The notes beneath the pieces were generated by a model. It made no database searches, was not told the origin of the DNA, and was given only the letters and a program-made list of their open reading frames with translations. Positions 21,493-30,366 of a stretch of DNA of 36,631 nt are shown piece by piece. The translations under genes and the position numbers were made by a program. Origin of the DNA: a virus; the IMG/VR virus record IMGVR_UViG_3300046535_001273, positions 1 to 36,631 of that record; one strand, given 5' to 3'. Each line of letters starts with the position of its first letter. Position 1 is the stretch's first letter.

Positions 21493-21798
21493 ATGCCTAC
21501 CGCACCGGTGAATGGAACAGCGTCTCTTGGCGAGGACGGAGTCCTGCACATCGACATCCATGGCCCGCTGAGTGGCGACCGTGTTTTCTTCGAGGTTGGC
21601 GACGTGATCTCCGTCACCGGGGCGGGTGGAACGATCGAGGGCGTGGTCACGCCAGCATCTGAGAAAGGGTTTGCATGTGACCGCCAGAACGGTACACGGC
21701 AAACCCTTTCTCACGTACTCGCGACACACGATCCACTGTTCGTGGAATGCACGGTTGCGCTGAGTGGCTCCGTGCACACGTTCACGAGGATCGAATGA
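21493..21798 (+). CDS. Small structural-region protein containing hairpin element H3 (101 aa)
   Basis: ATG 21493, preceded by GGAGGGTGAGG. Residues 1-55 are beta-rich (GVLHIDIHGPLSGDRVFFEVGDVISVTGAGG). Residues about 57-74 are encoded by H3 (EKGFACDRQNGTRQTLS), and the rest (PLFVECTVALSGSVHTFTRIE) resumes a strand pattern. The element therefore appears to interrupt one folded domain and adds about 18 residues. Its function is unknown; it sits between neck and tail-terminator genes. Confidence 0.6.
   Translation: MPTAPVNGTASLGEDGVLHIDIHGPLSGDRVFFEVGDVISVTGAGGTIEGVVTPASEKGFACDRQNGTRQTLSHVLATHDPLFVECTVALSGSVHTFTRIE
21660..21713 (-). repeat. Hairpin element H3
   Basis: The outer arms TGAGAAAGGGTTTGC (21660-21674) and 21699-21713 pair perfectly over 15 bp. 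In H1 orientation (minus strand) the 24-nt centre is C-GTGT-A, CCG, loop TTCTGG (6 nt), CGG, T-C-ACAT. The whole element is 54 bases, 18 codons, and lies in frame within the 21493 gene. Confidence 0.9.
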
Positions 21799-22178
21799 CC
21801 ACGCTCTTACAGGATGTTGCAGCCGCCATCGCCGCTCTTGTCCCTGCCGAAACCCAAATCTTCGCGAGTAATGCGGAGCCGCCATCACCGGATAACGTCC
21901 TCACCCTCTATAACACGGGTGGGGCCGCTGGCGCGCTCACCCTCGGCGGTGATATGGCGGATGAGGAGCGCACGGTTCAGGTGCGCTTCCGCGACACCTC
22001 ACAAGGCGCGCTCCAGGGCCGCGTGGAGGCCGCGTACGGGGCGCTGAAGGGCTGGCAAAGCTACGCGCCGGCGTGGATGCGCTTCAAGGCCAGCAGTTCG
22101 CCCCTGTACGCCTACGCGAAGGATCAGGCAGGGCGTTCGATCGCGTCGTTCAATCTCACGGTGAAGGCCGGAAGGTAA
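21795..22178 (+). CDS. Tail terminator protein (127 aa)
   Basis: The ATG overlaps the previous stop (ATGA). It begins TTLLQDVAAAIAALVPAETQIFA, then LTLYNTGG ... VQVRFRDTSQGALQGRVEAAYGAL, and ends with a strand RSIASFNLTVKAGR. This is the order of tail-terminator (minor capsid) proteins, which cap the tail tube and bind the neck. Confidence 0.78.
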   Translation: MTTLLQDVAAAIAALVPAETQIFASNAEPPSPDNVLTLYNTGGAAGALTLGGDMADEERTVQVRFRDTSQGALQGRVEAAYGALKGWQSYAPAWMRFKASSSPLYAYAKDQAGRSIASFNLTVKAGR

Positions 22179-22189
22179 GGAGCATCATC

Positions 22190-22429
22190 ATGGCTGAGTC
22201 GAAGACGGAGACGAAGGCGGAAACGCGCGAAGCGAAAGCGGCCGCGGACCAGGCCGCGGAAGATCAGGCACGGGGGTACACCGCCATCGAATGGCAGGGG
22301 CAGCAGGGCTACCAAAGTCTCATCACCGGACATACCACGTTCGGCGCGGACGCGGAGGCCGAGATGATCCAGTACCACGGCTCGCTGTCGCAGGCGAGTA
22401 TCGCCGTGCCGATCCCGGATGAACAGTGA
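22190..22429 (+). CDS. Small hypothetical tail-region protein (79 aa)
   Basis: ATG 22190 after AAGGAG. The N-terminal third is Lys/Glu/Ala-rich and helical (KTETKAETREAKAAADQAAEDQ); the rest is a small mixed region (YTAIEWQGQQGYQSLITGHTTFGA). Family unknown. Confidence 0.6.
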   Translation: MAESKTETKAETREAKAAADQAAEDQARGYTAIEWQGQQGYQSLITGHTTFGADAEAEMIQYHGSLSQASIAVPIPDEQ

Positions 22430-22649
22430 ACGGACGCCTCTCACACGTGAGGAGCGCCATCGGAAGCGCGTGCGTGTCCTCGCGATTGAGTTGCGGCGGC
22501 AGTATCTCACCGCGATGAAAGCCCTCGAACGCTTCGTTGCCGAAGAGGACGCCGACGACGAAGGGACGGTTGCCATCCTCCCCGGCCATGCCGCTGACCT
22601 GCCGCAGTCGGGCAATCGCCCGCCGGCGTCACTGACAAACCACCGATAG
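22419..22649 (+). CDS. Small hypothetical tail-region protein (76 aa)
   Basis: Overlaps the previous gene by 11 bases. Basic, with a long helix (REERHRKRVRVLAIELRRQYLTAMKALERFVAEED), then a disordered tail. Family unknown. The following stretch 22650-22761 holds a possible 26-codon reading frame from ATG 22707 but no supported gene. Confidence 0.5.
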   Translation: MNSERTPLTREERHRKRVRVLAIELRRQYLTAMKALERFVAEEDADDEGTVAILPGHAADLPQSGNRPPASLTNHR

Positions 22650-22761
22650 CACGGGACCGTGCCACGCGCCATCGCGGCGCCCGCACTGCCCTAAGAGGAG
22701 CCCGCCATGTCGGCCCGCTCTTTCCGATTTGCCTTCGGGCCAATCAGAAGGAGCGCCATCC

Positions 22762-23577
22762 ATGGCCGGTCTCAACACAAATACTAATACGTCTGCAATA
22801 CTTTACGGGGCTTTGCTACAGCTCGGCAGCGGCACGTTCGGCGCGGGCGGCTCGGCCGTGCAGACGATTACCTTCTCCGGCACACCCGCGGCCGGGAGTG
22901 TCACGTTCGGTTTCTGGACCCGGCAGATCACCATCGCCACCGCGACCGGTCTGCCGCTCGGCCCAGCATTCCAGACGTTGCTCAACGCCGCGTTCGCGCC
23001 CACGTACATCAATCCGTTCACGGTTTCCCTGACGACGAACGTCTACACGATCACCGCGGCCACAAATGGGCCGTTCGCAAACATGCCGTTGCCGCTCTTC
23101 ACGACGATCGCCAATACCTCTGGGACCACGATCACCTATGCGACCACCACACCGGGGGTCACCCAGGAGACGTACGCGACGGTGAACGGCGTGGAAGTGA
23201 TGCCGTGGCCGGGTGGCGCACGCGATATTGAGACCTACATGACGCTCGATACAAGCTCCGGTCTCGCTAAGCGCAAGGTGGCGAAGTTCTTCGACAACGG
23301 CGACGTGCAGTTCACGGTCAACATGACGAACGATGCCACGCAGGATGCCGTCAGCGGCTTCCGAGGCATGTTCAACTCGACGCAGACCTTTGACTGGCGC
23401 ATCGTTGATCCGACGAAGACGGTGGGCGCCGGCATCCTCGTCCCCGGATCGACGTACTACTACAGCGCCTATTTGAGCCGGTTCCAAAGAGATGGCAATA
23501 CGCCAGATAGTCGCCAGAGATGGAATGCCACTTTGGCGATCGATGGGCCCGTGTTGGAGTTCCCACCGCTTTCCTGA
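22762..23577 (+). CDS. Major tail tube protein (271 aa)
   Basis: ATG 22762 follows AAGGAG. The C-terminal half is tail-tube-like: YMTLDTSSGLAKRKVAKFFDNGDVQFTVNM, then AVSGFRGMFNSTQTFDWRIVDP ... YYYSAYLSRFQRDG. The N-terminal part (about 20-130) is Thr/Gly-rich beta sequence that looks like an added domain. Its place just before the tail chaperones supports the call. Confidence 0.85.
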   Translation: MAGLNTNTNTSAILYGALLQLGSGTFGAGGSAVQTITFSGTPAAGSVTFGFWTRQITIATATGLPLGPAFQTLLNAAFAPTYINPFTVSLTTNVYTITAATNGPFANMPLPLFTTIANTSGTTITYATTTPGVTQETYATVNGVEVMPWPGGARDIETYMTLDTSSGLAKRKVAKFFDNGDVQFTVNMTNDATQDAVSGFRGMFNSTQTFDWRIVDPTKTVGAGILVPGSTYYYSAYLSRFQRDGNTPDSRQRWNATLAIDGPVLEFPPLS

Positions 23578-23651
23578 CGCGTGATCGAAGCGCAATGACC
23601 CTGGCTACGTGCCCGCACGCACGCCGCGTGTCCGCACAGTAAAGGAGCAGC

Positions 23652-24194
23652 ATGGCAGCGTACGATGACCCGAATGAAGCCCTCGTTGAAGCTGGCGTCC
23701 GTGAAGAAGGGTTTGCCGTGTCGCGCACTGAACGCGCACATGCAAACCCTTCTTCAGTGTCCGATGCCCCGCGTGAGGATCCTGATGCCAACGGCCGCAC
23801 GCGATACACGACGAGCGACGAGTTCTTCCGGCTCGCCGGCAAGATCGTCACCGAGGCGGTCTATGTCCCGGCGATCGACCGCACGTTGATCGTGAAGACG
23901 CTGACGGCGAAGGATGTGCAGCGGGCGCGCGACGACTGCAACGAGCGCAAGAACGGCCGCGACGTACCGCGCCGCGACCGCGACCTGCCGACGATGGTGG
24001 CGTTCTATGCGACCGTGAACAACGACGGCAGCCAGTTCTTCCAGCGCAGTCAGATCGACCGTCTGAATACCGAGGCGAGCTACGCGGCGATCCAACCGCT
24101 GGCCAAGGTCGCGCTGCGACTCGCGGGTCTCGATGACGAGGCGGAGGAGCAGGCGCGCAAGAAGGCTTTCGAGCACGGGCGGGACGACGGTTAG
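23652..24194 (+). CDS. Tail assembly chaperone gpG-like, containing hairpin element H4 (180 aa)
   Basis: ATG 23652 after AAGGAGCAGC. The core (about 55-180) contains DEFFRLAGKIVTEAVYVPAID, the DVQRARDD helix and a C-terminal RLAGLDDEAEEQARKKAF region typical of gpG-like chaperones that coat the tape measure. Residues about 17-35 come from H4 (EGFAVSRTERAHANPSS). Near its 3' end ribosomes probably shift back one base to make the longer gpGT form. Confidence 0.8.
   Translation: MAAYDDPNEALVEAGVREEGFAVSRTERAHANPSSVSDAPREDPDANGRTRYTTSDEFFRLAGKIVTEAVYVPAIDRTLIVKTLTAKDVQRARDDCNERKNGRDVPRRDRDLPTMVAFYATVNNDGSQFFQRSQIDRLNTEASYAAIQPLAKVALRLAGLDDEAEEQARKKAFEHGRDDG
23702..23756 (+). repeat. Hairpin element H4
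   Basis: The outer arms TGAAGAAGGGTTTGC (23702-23716) and 23742-23756 pair perfectly over 15 bp. The 25-nt centre is C-GTGT-C, GCG, loop CACTGAA, CGC, G-C-ACAT; the A-T pair of H1 is replaced here by C-G. It lies in the N-terminal part of the gpG-like gene, in frame. Confidence 0.9.
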
Positions 24195-24637
24195 CCGTCC
24201 GACTCGCCCGGCATTTTCGTGTTCCCGACACCGATGCCTTCCTCGCCAGCCTGACGCCGCACCAGTACGAGGAACTCTGTTTCTCATGGGAATACGACCC
24301 GCCGCTCGATGACCTACTCCGTGACCTGCTCGTGCGGCTGGGCCAGTTGCTCGCCCTGACGGTGAACATCAACACCGGCAAGGACGCGCAGAAGGCCACG
24401 CTCGAGGACTACGTCACATCGTGGGGCGAGGACTTCGCCGACGATGAGGACGATGAGGACGAGGGCAAGGACGAGACGGCGATGGTCGCAGCGGCGCTGG
24501 CCGCGAAGGATGAACTGCGTGCCGCGCTGCCGATGGGAACGCCGCCGCGACTGGCCGGTCCAATGCCGCGCAACCCGCGCGTGCGTCCGGTGCCAGCGCA
24601 CATCTTTGCTGCGTTGACGGGCCGCTCACCTGATTGA
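24137..24637 (+). CDS. gpT part of the gpGT chaperone, reached by -1 frameshift
   Basis: This frame is open from 24137 to 24637 and is -1 relative to gpG. Its first possible start codon is a GTG at 24332, yet protein-like sequence clearly begins earlier: RLAVRLARHFRVPDTDAFL and LTPHQYEELCFSWEYDPPLDDLL. That requires entry by frameshift from gpG between 24137 and its stop at 24192-24194, as in lambda gpG-T. No perfect slippery heptamer was found; G-GCT-TTC at 24164-24170 and the AAG-AAG before it are the nearest candidates. The product carries an acidic stretch (DDEDDEDEGKDE) and probably binds the tape measure. Confidence 0.75.
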   Translation, partial: RGGGAGAQEGFRARAGRRLAVRLARHFRVPDTDAFLASLTPHQYEELCFSWEYDPPLDDLLRDLLVRLGQLLALTVNINTGKDAQKATLEDYVTSWGEDFADDEDDEDEGKDETAMVAAALAAKDELRAALPMGTPPRLAGPMPRNPRVRPVPAHIFAALTGRSPD

Positions 24638-24649
24638 AAGAGGTCTCCC

Positions 24650-27600
24650 GTGGCCACGAGCCTTGGAAATCTGTCCATCGGGCTCTCAATCGGTGGCCTC
24701 GATCAGTTGGCGAATCTCGAGAACCGCCTCAATGCGCTCAACCGGATGCGCATCAACGTCGATACGTCTGCCGCGACACGCAACATCCAGGACGTCGGCA
24801 CGGCGGCAGACAAAACGGCGCGATCCCTGGAAGGGATGGCAGTCGCGGCCACCGCGGCAAAGGCGGCGGTGCTTGCGGTCGGCGTTGGCTTCGCTGCGGC
24901 GATCAAGTCTTCACTTGATTTCAATGCGTCGCTCGAGCAGAACACCGTCGCCTTCACGACGATGCTCGGTTCCGCACAGCAGGCCGCGTCCTTCCTCAAG
25001 CAGTTGCAGCAGTTCGCCGTCTCGACGCCCTTCACCTTCCCGCAGCTCGAGACCGCGTCGAAACAGATGCTGGCGTTGGGATTCAGCGCCCAGCAGATCA
25101 TCCCGATGCTCACCGATGTTGGCAATGCCGTCTCCGCGCTCGGTGGCGGCAGTGAGGTGATGAACCGCATCATCCTCGCGCTCGGGCAGATGCAGGCAAA
25201 GGGGCACGTCGCCGCGCAGGAGATGAATCAACTCGCCGAGGCGGGCATCCCGGCGTGGAAGATTCTCAGCGAGACCTTAGGTGTCACACAGGCACAGGCG
25301 CAGAAACTGGCGGAGTCCGGGCAGGTGTCGGCGAAGGTCTTCCTCGACGCCTTCCAGCAGTTCAGCAAGGCCAACTATGGCGGCCTGATGGACGCGCAGA
25401 GTAAGACCTTCCTCGGCGCGCTCTCGAATATCAAGGACGGCGTCCAGCAGTTCCTCGGCACCGCGATGCAACCCCTGTTCGAAGTCGTCCGCAACATTGC
25501 CGTGCGCCTCGGTGACCTCGCGTCGAACGGCCAGTTGCAACGGTGGGCGCTCCAGGCGCAACAGGTCGTGCGCGCCCTCATCAGCACGATGGGCGAACTG
25601 CTCGCGGTCATCGGCACGGTCGCACGCGGCATCGCCTCCGTCTTTGGCATCACCCTGCCATCGTTCAGTATCGGCGGCGCCGCCGCGACCGCTGCTGCAC
25701 CGCATGTCGCGGCGGCGGCGCCCGCGAGTACGGCCGCGACCGCGACGAATGCGGGCCAGGCGGACGCCGCGACGGCCGCGCAGCAAAACCTCGACGCGGT
25801 CAAGGGGCAGTTAGACGACCTGCGGGACAAGCAGGACGCCCTGAACGACAGCATCAAGGACACGAAGCAGCACTACGAGGACCTGATCGCGCCCGTGCAG
25901 CGACAGTTGGATGTGGTCAACAAACTCAGCGATGCCGAGAAGGCACGGCAGGTGCGACTCGACGAACTGACGGGCCAGGAAATCCAGATCAAACTGGCGA
26001 TTCCGTACGACCAGATTGCCACGCTCGACGGGCAAATCAACGAGCTCAAGCGGAAGAAAGAAGACCTCGGGCGCTTTGACGCCAGCGGCTACGATAACCT
26101 CATCCGACCCCTGCAAGCCCAAAGCGAAGCCTACAGTAAGACCATCCAGGGCATCCAGGAACAGATCGCCGCTATCGGGCAGGATCACTCGCTCGAACGG
26201 CGCATCCAGGACTTGCAGCAGATCCTCGGCGCCCCGGCGGTCGATACGCACGGATTCTCGAATCAACTGATCGGCATCCAGGCGCAGCAAGTGGCGGGTG
26301 GCAACGCGGGCGCGCTCGACGCGCAGCGCCGCGCGGTGTCGCTCCAGATGCAGGCGGCGGTCCAGGGTGACCTTGACAAGCGCTCGGCCGCGCAGACCGA
26401 GTTGCAGCAGTTGCAGGAGCGGAAGATCCTTCAAGACCGGATGGATCAGGATCACAAGGACGCGCTCGATCAACAGATCAAGGCGCAGGAGAAGCAGAAG
26501 GCCGCAGTCGACGAGCAGGCAAAGGTCTGGGAGCAGGCAAAACAGGACGCGCAGGCAGCCTTCCAGGCACAGGGACAGGCGATTGACGACCAGATCACGA
26601 AGCTGAGCCGACAGAAGGACGACCTGCTCGCGCCCTCGCAGGCAGCACTCGCTCAGGTGGACGCGGAGAAGAACATCCTCTCGCTGCAACAGCAGCAGGA
26701 CGACCTCCGGCGCAAGATGCTGGCGCAACCGCTCAAGGATCAAATCGACGCGATCAAGCAGGCCGAGCAGGACGCGCTCGACCCGCTGACGAAGCAAACC
26801 GCCGAGTATGAGAAGCAGCAACACGCGCTCGATGCCCAGGAGCGTTCGCTGCAAAAGATCGCGGCCGGCATCAAGAAGGGCGCGGACGCGGGCGGTGGTG
26901 GCGGCGGGGCGGCGGCCGACACGACACCGTTCCCGACGCTTGCGGATGTGGCGCCGGGGACCAACAAGGTTGCCGAGGCGATCGACAACGTCAACAACAA
27001 ACTGAAAGAGTTCGAGCAGTGGTGGAAGGATCACGTGACGCCGGCCTTGCAGGAGGCCCATCGCGTCCTCGTCGCAGACGTCATTCCCGCGCTCGGCCAC
27101 CTGAAGGACGCGCTCGGCGAGGCGAAGGACGCGCTCAAGGATGTCTATGACTGGCTGCAACCAAAGCTGGTCGCTGCCTTCGATGCCGTGACCGACGCGG
27201 GCAAGCGCCTGACGGACTGGTTGGGGCAGATCTTCAACCCGCTTTTGGGGGACGCGAAGAAGATCCTCGACAGCCTGATGCCCGTCCTTCAGGACCTCTC
27301 GCCACTCGTCGGCACGCAACTGAAAACGGACTTCTTTGAACTCGAGATCGTGATGACGCCCGTCGAGGTCACCCTGAAAGAGATCGGCTTCTACGCGGAC
27401 ACGGTGCTCAAACCGATCCTTGTCGGGTTGTCGGACATGATCAGCAACCAGCTGAGCGCGAACCTCACGGCGCTTCACCTGCTGCTCACGAACTTTGTCA
27501 ACCCGGCGCTCAACACGGTGGGCGATACCATCACGAAGACGGTGACCCCAGCAGTGGAGGACATCGCCACGAAGATCGATACGTTCACGACGAAACTTGG

Positions 27601-28921
27601 TGACCTGAAGAACTGGGTGGAACAGAACTGGGCTGACGTTGGCACGAAGCTGGCCGCGCCATTCACGAGCGCATGGGACAAGATCAAAGAGTTTTTCGGC
27701 AACCTGTATACCGGCGTCAAGTGGCTCGCCGATCATTTCGGGCTCTCGGCGCCGGCGGCGCCATCGTTCCTCAGTGCGGACAACGGCCAGTCGTCGGGCG
27801 GCTCGGCGGGGAGCTTCGCTCCGGCTCCGGGCGGTGGTGGTGGCACGGGGAAGGCGGCGAACGGGCTCCTCAACGCCGCCGAAGGGCACTGGTCATGGGT
27901 CGGCGAAGAAGGCCCGGAGATGATGTATGTGCCCAAGGGCTCAAGCATCCTCCCCAACCGGCTGTCAAAGGCGATGGCGGGCCATGCCGATGGCTTCAAC
28001 GTCGACGCCATTTTCAACCCACTGGGCGCGGTGGTGGCGGGCACGGCGGGGAAGTTTGTTGATGCGTTGATGGACAAACTTCCCGGCGTCGACCTTCCGG
28101 GAGTGGCGGGCGGCGGCGCGGCCATGCTCAAGGAGATCGCCACCGGACTCAAGGGGTGGCTCGCCAATGCCCCCGGCAATATCGCGCAACAAGTGACGGC
28201 GGGCGTGACGGGCGCAATGTTGAGCCCACCGATGGCGGGCGCGTTCACGCCCGGACAGGGCAACTGGCACAATCCCGTACCGGGCATCCGTGCGGTACAA
28301 GGATCCTGGACGCACGGTGGCACCCACGACCACGAGGCAGCAGTGGACTGGGCCGCGCCCTACGGCACCAGCATCCTGGCGCCGGACAGCGGCAGCGCCT
28401 ACACCGTGTGGAATGGCGATGGCCAAACGGGTCGCACGGGCGTCATCGATCACGGCAATGGTTGGCTCACCTACTACGGCCACGTGAGTGACTTCGCCAA
28501 CGGCGCATTCAATCAAGACGCGGTCGTCGGCCACACGGGCAGCCCCGAGCGCGATGGTGGCGCGGGCAGTGGCGCGCACTTGCACTTCGCGATGCGCCTC
28601 AATGGCGCGTATGAGCGTCCTGAGGACTACATCCCCGGCATCTTCGGACTGGCGGGCGGCGGCATCTCGATCGGCGGCCAGTCGCGCCTCGTCATGGTCG
28701 GTGACGGGCCAACGGGGCAGCGCGAGTTCCATACACCGGAGCCCGATTTGCGGCAGATCGTCCGCGACGAGTCCAGTGCGATGCAGATCGAATCGGGCGC
28801 ATTCACGTTCCACATCCATCCCACACCCGGCATGTCCGAGGAGCGCGTGGCGGAACTGGCGGCCGAAGCCGTCCATGACGTGATGATTCGTGGTCCGCAG
28901 CAGCGGGGGAGGGCGGCCTGA
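24650..28921 (+). CDS. Tape measure protein with M23 peptidase domain (1423 aa)
   Basis: GTG start at 24650. Residues about 84-260 match the conserved tape-measure domain (FNASLEQNTVAFTTMLGSAQ, STPFTFPQLETASKQMLALG, AAQEMNQLAEAGIPAWKILS). A hydrophobic stretch lies at 60-82. Long coiled coils rich in Gln/Asp/Lys fill about 370-780. Residues about 1204-1325 are an M23/LytM peptidase: THDHEAAVDWA gives the first His and Asp, and GAHLHFAM the HxH. It sets tail length and probably cuts peptidoglycan during DNA entry. Its length predicts a tail of roughly 200 nm by the usual 1.5 angstrom per residue rule (inference). Confidence 0.93.
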   Translation: MATSLGNLSIGLSIGGLDQLANLENRLNALNRMRINVDTSAATRNIQDVGTAADKTARSLEGMAVAATAAKAAVLAVGVGFAAAIKSSLDFNASLEQNTVAFTTMLGSAQQAASFLKQLQQFAVSTPFTFPQLETASKQMLALGFSAQQIIPMLTDVGNAVSALGGGSEVMNRIILALGQMQAKGHVAAQEMNQLAEAGIPAWKILSETLGVTQAQAQKLAESGQVSAKVFLDAFQQFSKANYGGLMDAQSKTFLGALSNIKDGVQQFLGTAMQPLFEVVRNIAVRLGDLASNGQLQRWALQAQQVVRALISTMGELLAVIGTVARGIASVFGITLPSFSIGGAAATAAAPHVAAAAPASTAATATNAGQADAATAAQQNLDAVKGQLDDLRDKQDALNDSIKDTKQHYEDLIAPVQRQLDVVNKLSDAEKARQVRLDELTGQEIQIKLAIPYDQIATLDGQINELKRKKEDLGRFDASGYDNLIRPLQAQSEAYSKTIQGIQEQIAAIGQDHSLERRIQDLQQILGAPAVDTHGFSNQLIGIQAQQVAGGNAGALDAQRRAVSLQMQAAVQGDLDKRSAAQTELQQLQERKILQDRMDQDHKDALDQQIKAQEKQKAAVDEQAKVWEQAKQDAQAAFQAQGQAIDDQITKLSRQKDDLLAPSQAALAQVDAEKNILSLQQQQDDLRRKMLAQPLKDQIDAIKQAEQDALDPLTKQTAEYEKQQHALDAQERSLQKIAAGIKKGADAGGGGGGAAADTTPFPTLADVAPGTNKVAEAIDNVNNKLKEFEQWWKDHVTPALQEAHRVLVADVIPALGHLKDALGEAKDALKDVYDWLQPKLVAAFDAVTDAGKRLTDWLGQIFNPLLGDAKKILDSLMPVLQDLSPLVGTQLKTDFFELEIVMTPVEVTLKEIGFYADTVLKPILVGLSDMISNQLSANLTALHLLLTNFVNPALNTVGDTITKTVTPAVEDIATKIDTFTTKLGDLKNWVEQNWADVGTKLAAPFTSAWDKIKEFFGNLYTGVKWLADHFGLSAPAAPSFLSADNGQSSGGSAGSFAPAPGGGGGTGKAANGLLNAAEGHWSWVGEEGPEMMYVPKGSSILPNRLSKAMAGHADGFNVDAIFNPLGAVVAGTAGKFVDALMDKLPGVDLPGVAGGGAAMLKEIATGLKGWLANAPGNIAQQVTAGVTGAMLSPPMAGAFTPGQGNWHNPVPGIRAVQGSWTHGGTHDHEAAVDWAAPYGTSILAPDSGSAYTVWNGDGQTGRTGVIDHGNGWLTYYGHVSDFANGAFNQDAVVGHTGSPERDGGAGSGAHLHFAMRLNGAYERPEDYIPGIFGLAGGGISIGGQSRLVMVGDGPTGQREFHTPEPDLRQIVRDESSAMQIESGAFTFHIHPTPGMSEERVAELAAEAVHDVMIRGPQQRGRAA

Positions 28922-30366
28922 TGAGTTTGACCTTCCCCGCCACCATCAGCTCCTCGACGCCCGATCAGTTGCGCTACGTCCGTGATGTCGCCACCGGTAC
29001 CACGCTCTATACCTTCGAGGGGGGCGAGTACGATCTTGACCTCTCGTTCGTCCGGCCGACGCAGTCGTTCCTCTTGCCCGGCAGTGACGCTCCGTACGAT
29101 CCCTTCGGCAGCGGTGGCTTCCCGCTCGATAAGCGGACGGTGCAACTGAAGTGGCTCAAACGGTACCGGGTCGGCGAGACGCACAGCAGTAACCGGATTG
29201 CGTTCCACCGCGCCATCGCCGACGGCCGACAGGTGCAACTCGTCCTGCTCGACAGTGGTGGGGCGGAGTGGATCGGACTCGCCAAAGCCACGAGTGTCCC
29301 GACACAGATTCAACCGGAAACCATGTTCAAGATGGACATGGGCGTCACGTTTGAACTGAACCCGCCCGTGTTCCGCCAACTCTATCCCCCCGGCTGGTTC
29401 TACTGGGACGCGCCCGGTATTTACTGGGACGGAGGCGTTGTCGGCTCCGTGACGATCAACACTCCCGGCGCGTACACCGTGGCTCCGACCGGCGTGACCT
29501 TCACCGGGACCACGGGTTCCGCGGCGCGTGGCGTCTTGTCATTTAGTGGCGCGGTGCCCCATGCGGGCGTGGCGAGCGTGACGATGCTCGACGCCGGCCT
29601 GTACAGCACGGCGCCGACGGGCGTGAGTTTCATTGGCGGCACCGGCACTGCCGCCACGGGGACGGTGCAAACAAGCGGCGTGTCGCCCAACATCACCGTC
29701 ACGGGCGTGACGATCACGAGCGCGGGTGATTACACAAATCCACCCGAAACCATTGCCTTCACGGGCGGCGTGCTCACGAACCGCGAAGGATCCGCTGCCA
29801 CGGGCACCGTGCAGACCGGCGGCATCGCGCCGAACATCCAGGTCACCGGTGTCACCATCACCGCGGGTGGTCTCGACTATGGCGCGGCGCCCGCGATCGC
29901 CTTCACGGGCGGCACGGGGACGGCGGCGACCGCGACGGCAACCATGGCGGCGGGCGGTGACGGCTTCCTCTGGGACTCCAATACGCTCCCGACGATCGTG
30001 CTCACGGCGGCGAGCCAGTCGCTCGTCTTCACCAATGCCGGTGATGCGCCCGAGCACGCCGCGACGATCACCGTGCGTGGCGCGTATCCCCCGTTTGACC
30101 TGCTCGTCTACGACGCTGGCGGCACGTTGCGCGGCTGGGTGACGTGGGCGGCGGGTCTGACGTCCGCGGATGTGCTGGTGATGAACAACGCCACCGGGCA
30201 AGTCACCCTCAATGGTGTGGCGGCATTTGATCCGGTGCGGTTTGTCTATCGGGGTGATAACTTCTTCGCCTTCTGGCCGGGCAACAGCACGCTCGTCGTC
30301 CAGACCGGATACAGCGGCAGTGCGACCGGGGCGCTGACGGTTGACGCGCGTAGCGCAAGGTATTGA
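28921..30366 (+). CDS. Distal tail (Dit-like) protein with beta repeats (481 aa)
   Basis: The ATG overlaps the tape measure stop. Residues 1-155 are Dit-like (YTFEGGEYDLDLSFVRPTQSFLLPG, SSNRIAFHRAIADGRQVQLVLLD, MDMGVTFELNPPVFRQ). A repeat region follows (about 175-345) with units such as VTITSAGDYTNPPETIAFTGG and AAPAIAFTGGTGTAATATAT, then a C-terminal beta domain. The same repeat type occurs in the tail glycosidase protein. The stop codon lies within the left arm of H5. Confidence 0.78.
   Translation: MSLTFPATISSSTPDQLRYVRDVATGTTLYTFEGGEYDLDLSFVRPTQSFLLPGSDAPYDPFGSGGFPLDKRTVQLKWLKRYRVGETHSSNRIAFHRAIADGRQVQLVLLDSGGAEWIGLAKATSVPTQIQPETMFKMDMGVTFELNPPVFRQLYPPGWFYWDAPGIYWDGGVVGSVTINTPGAYTVAPTGVTFTGTTGSAARGVLSFSGAVPHAGVASVTMLDAGLYSTAPTGVSFIGGTGTAATGTVQTSGVSPNITVTGVTITSAGDYTNPPETIAFTGGVLTNREGSAATGTVQTGGIAPNIQVTGVTITAGGLDYGAAPAIAFTGGTGTAATATATMAAGGDGFLWDSNTLPTIVLTAASQSLVFTNAGDAPEHAATITVRGAYPPFDLLVYDAGGTLRGWVTWAAGLTSADVLVMNNATGQVTLNGVAAFDPVRFVYRGDNFFAFWPGNSTLVVQTGYSGSATGALTVDARSARY

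Noticed and set aside
22707-22787. 26-codon frame before the tail tube gene
   Set aside because: It has a ribosome site but is very short and overlaps the tail tube start; not enough support.
23697-23763. GTCCG on both sides of H4 as a target-site duplication
   Set aside because: No comparable repeat flanks H1, H2, H3 or H5, and the implied insertion length would not keep the frame; probably chance.
25811-27889. 692-codon minus-strand frame
   Set aside because: Antisense shadow of the tape measure coiled coils; no ribosome site and an Arg/Leu/Val-biased composition.
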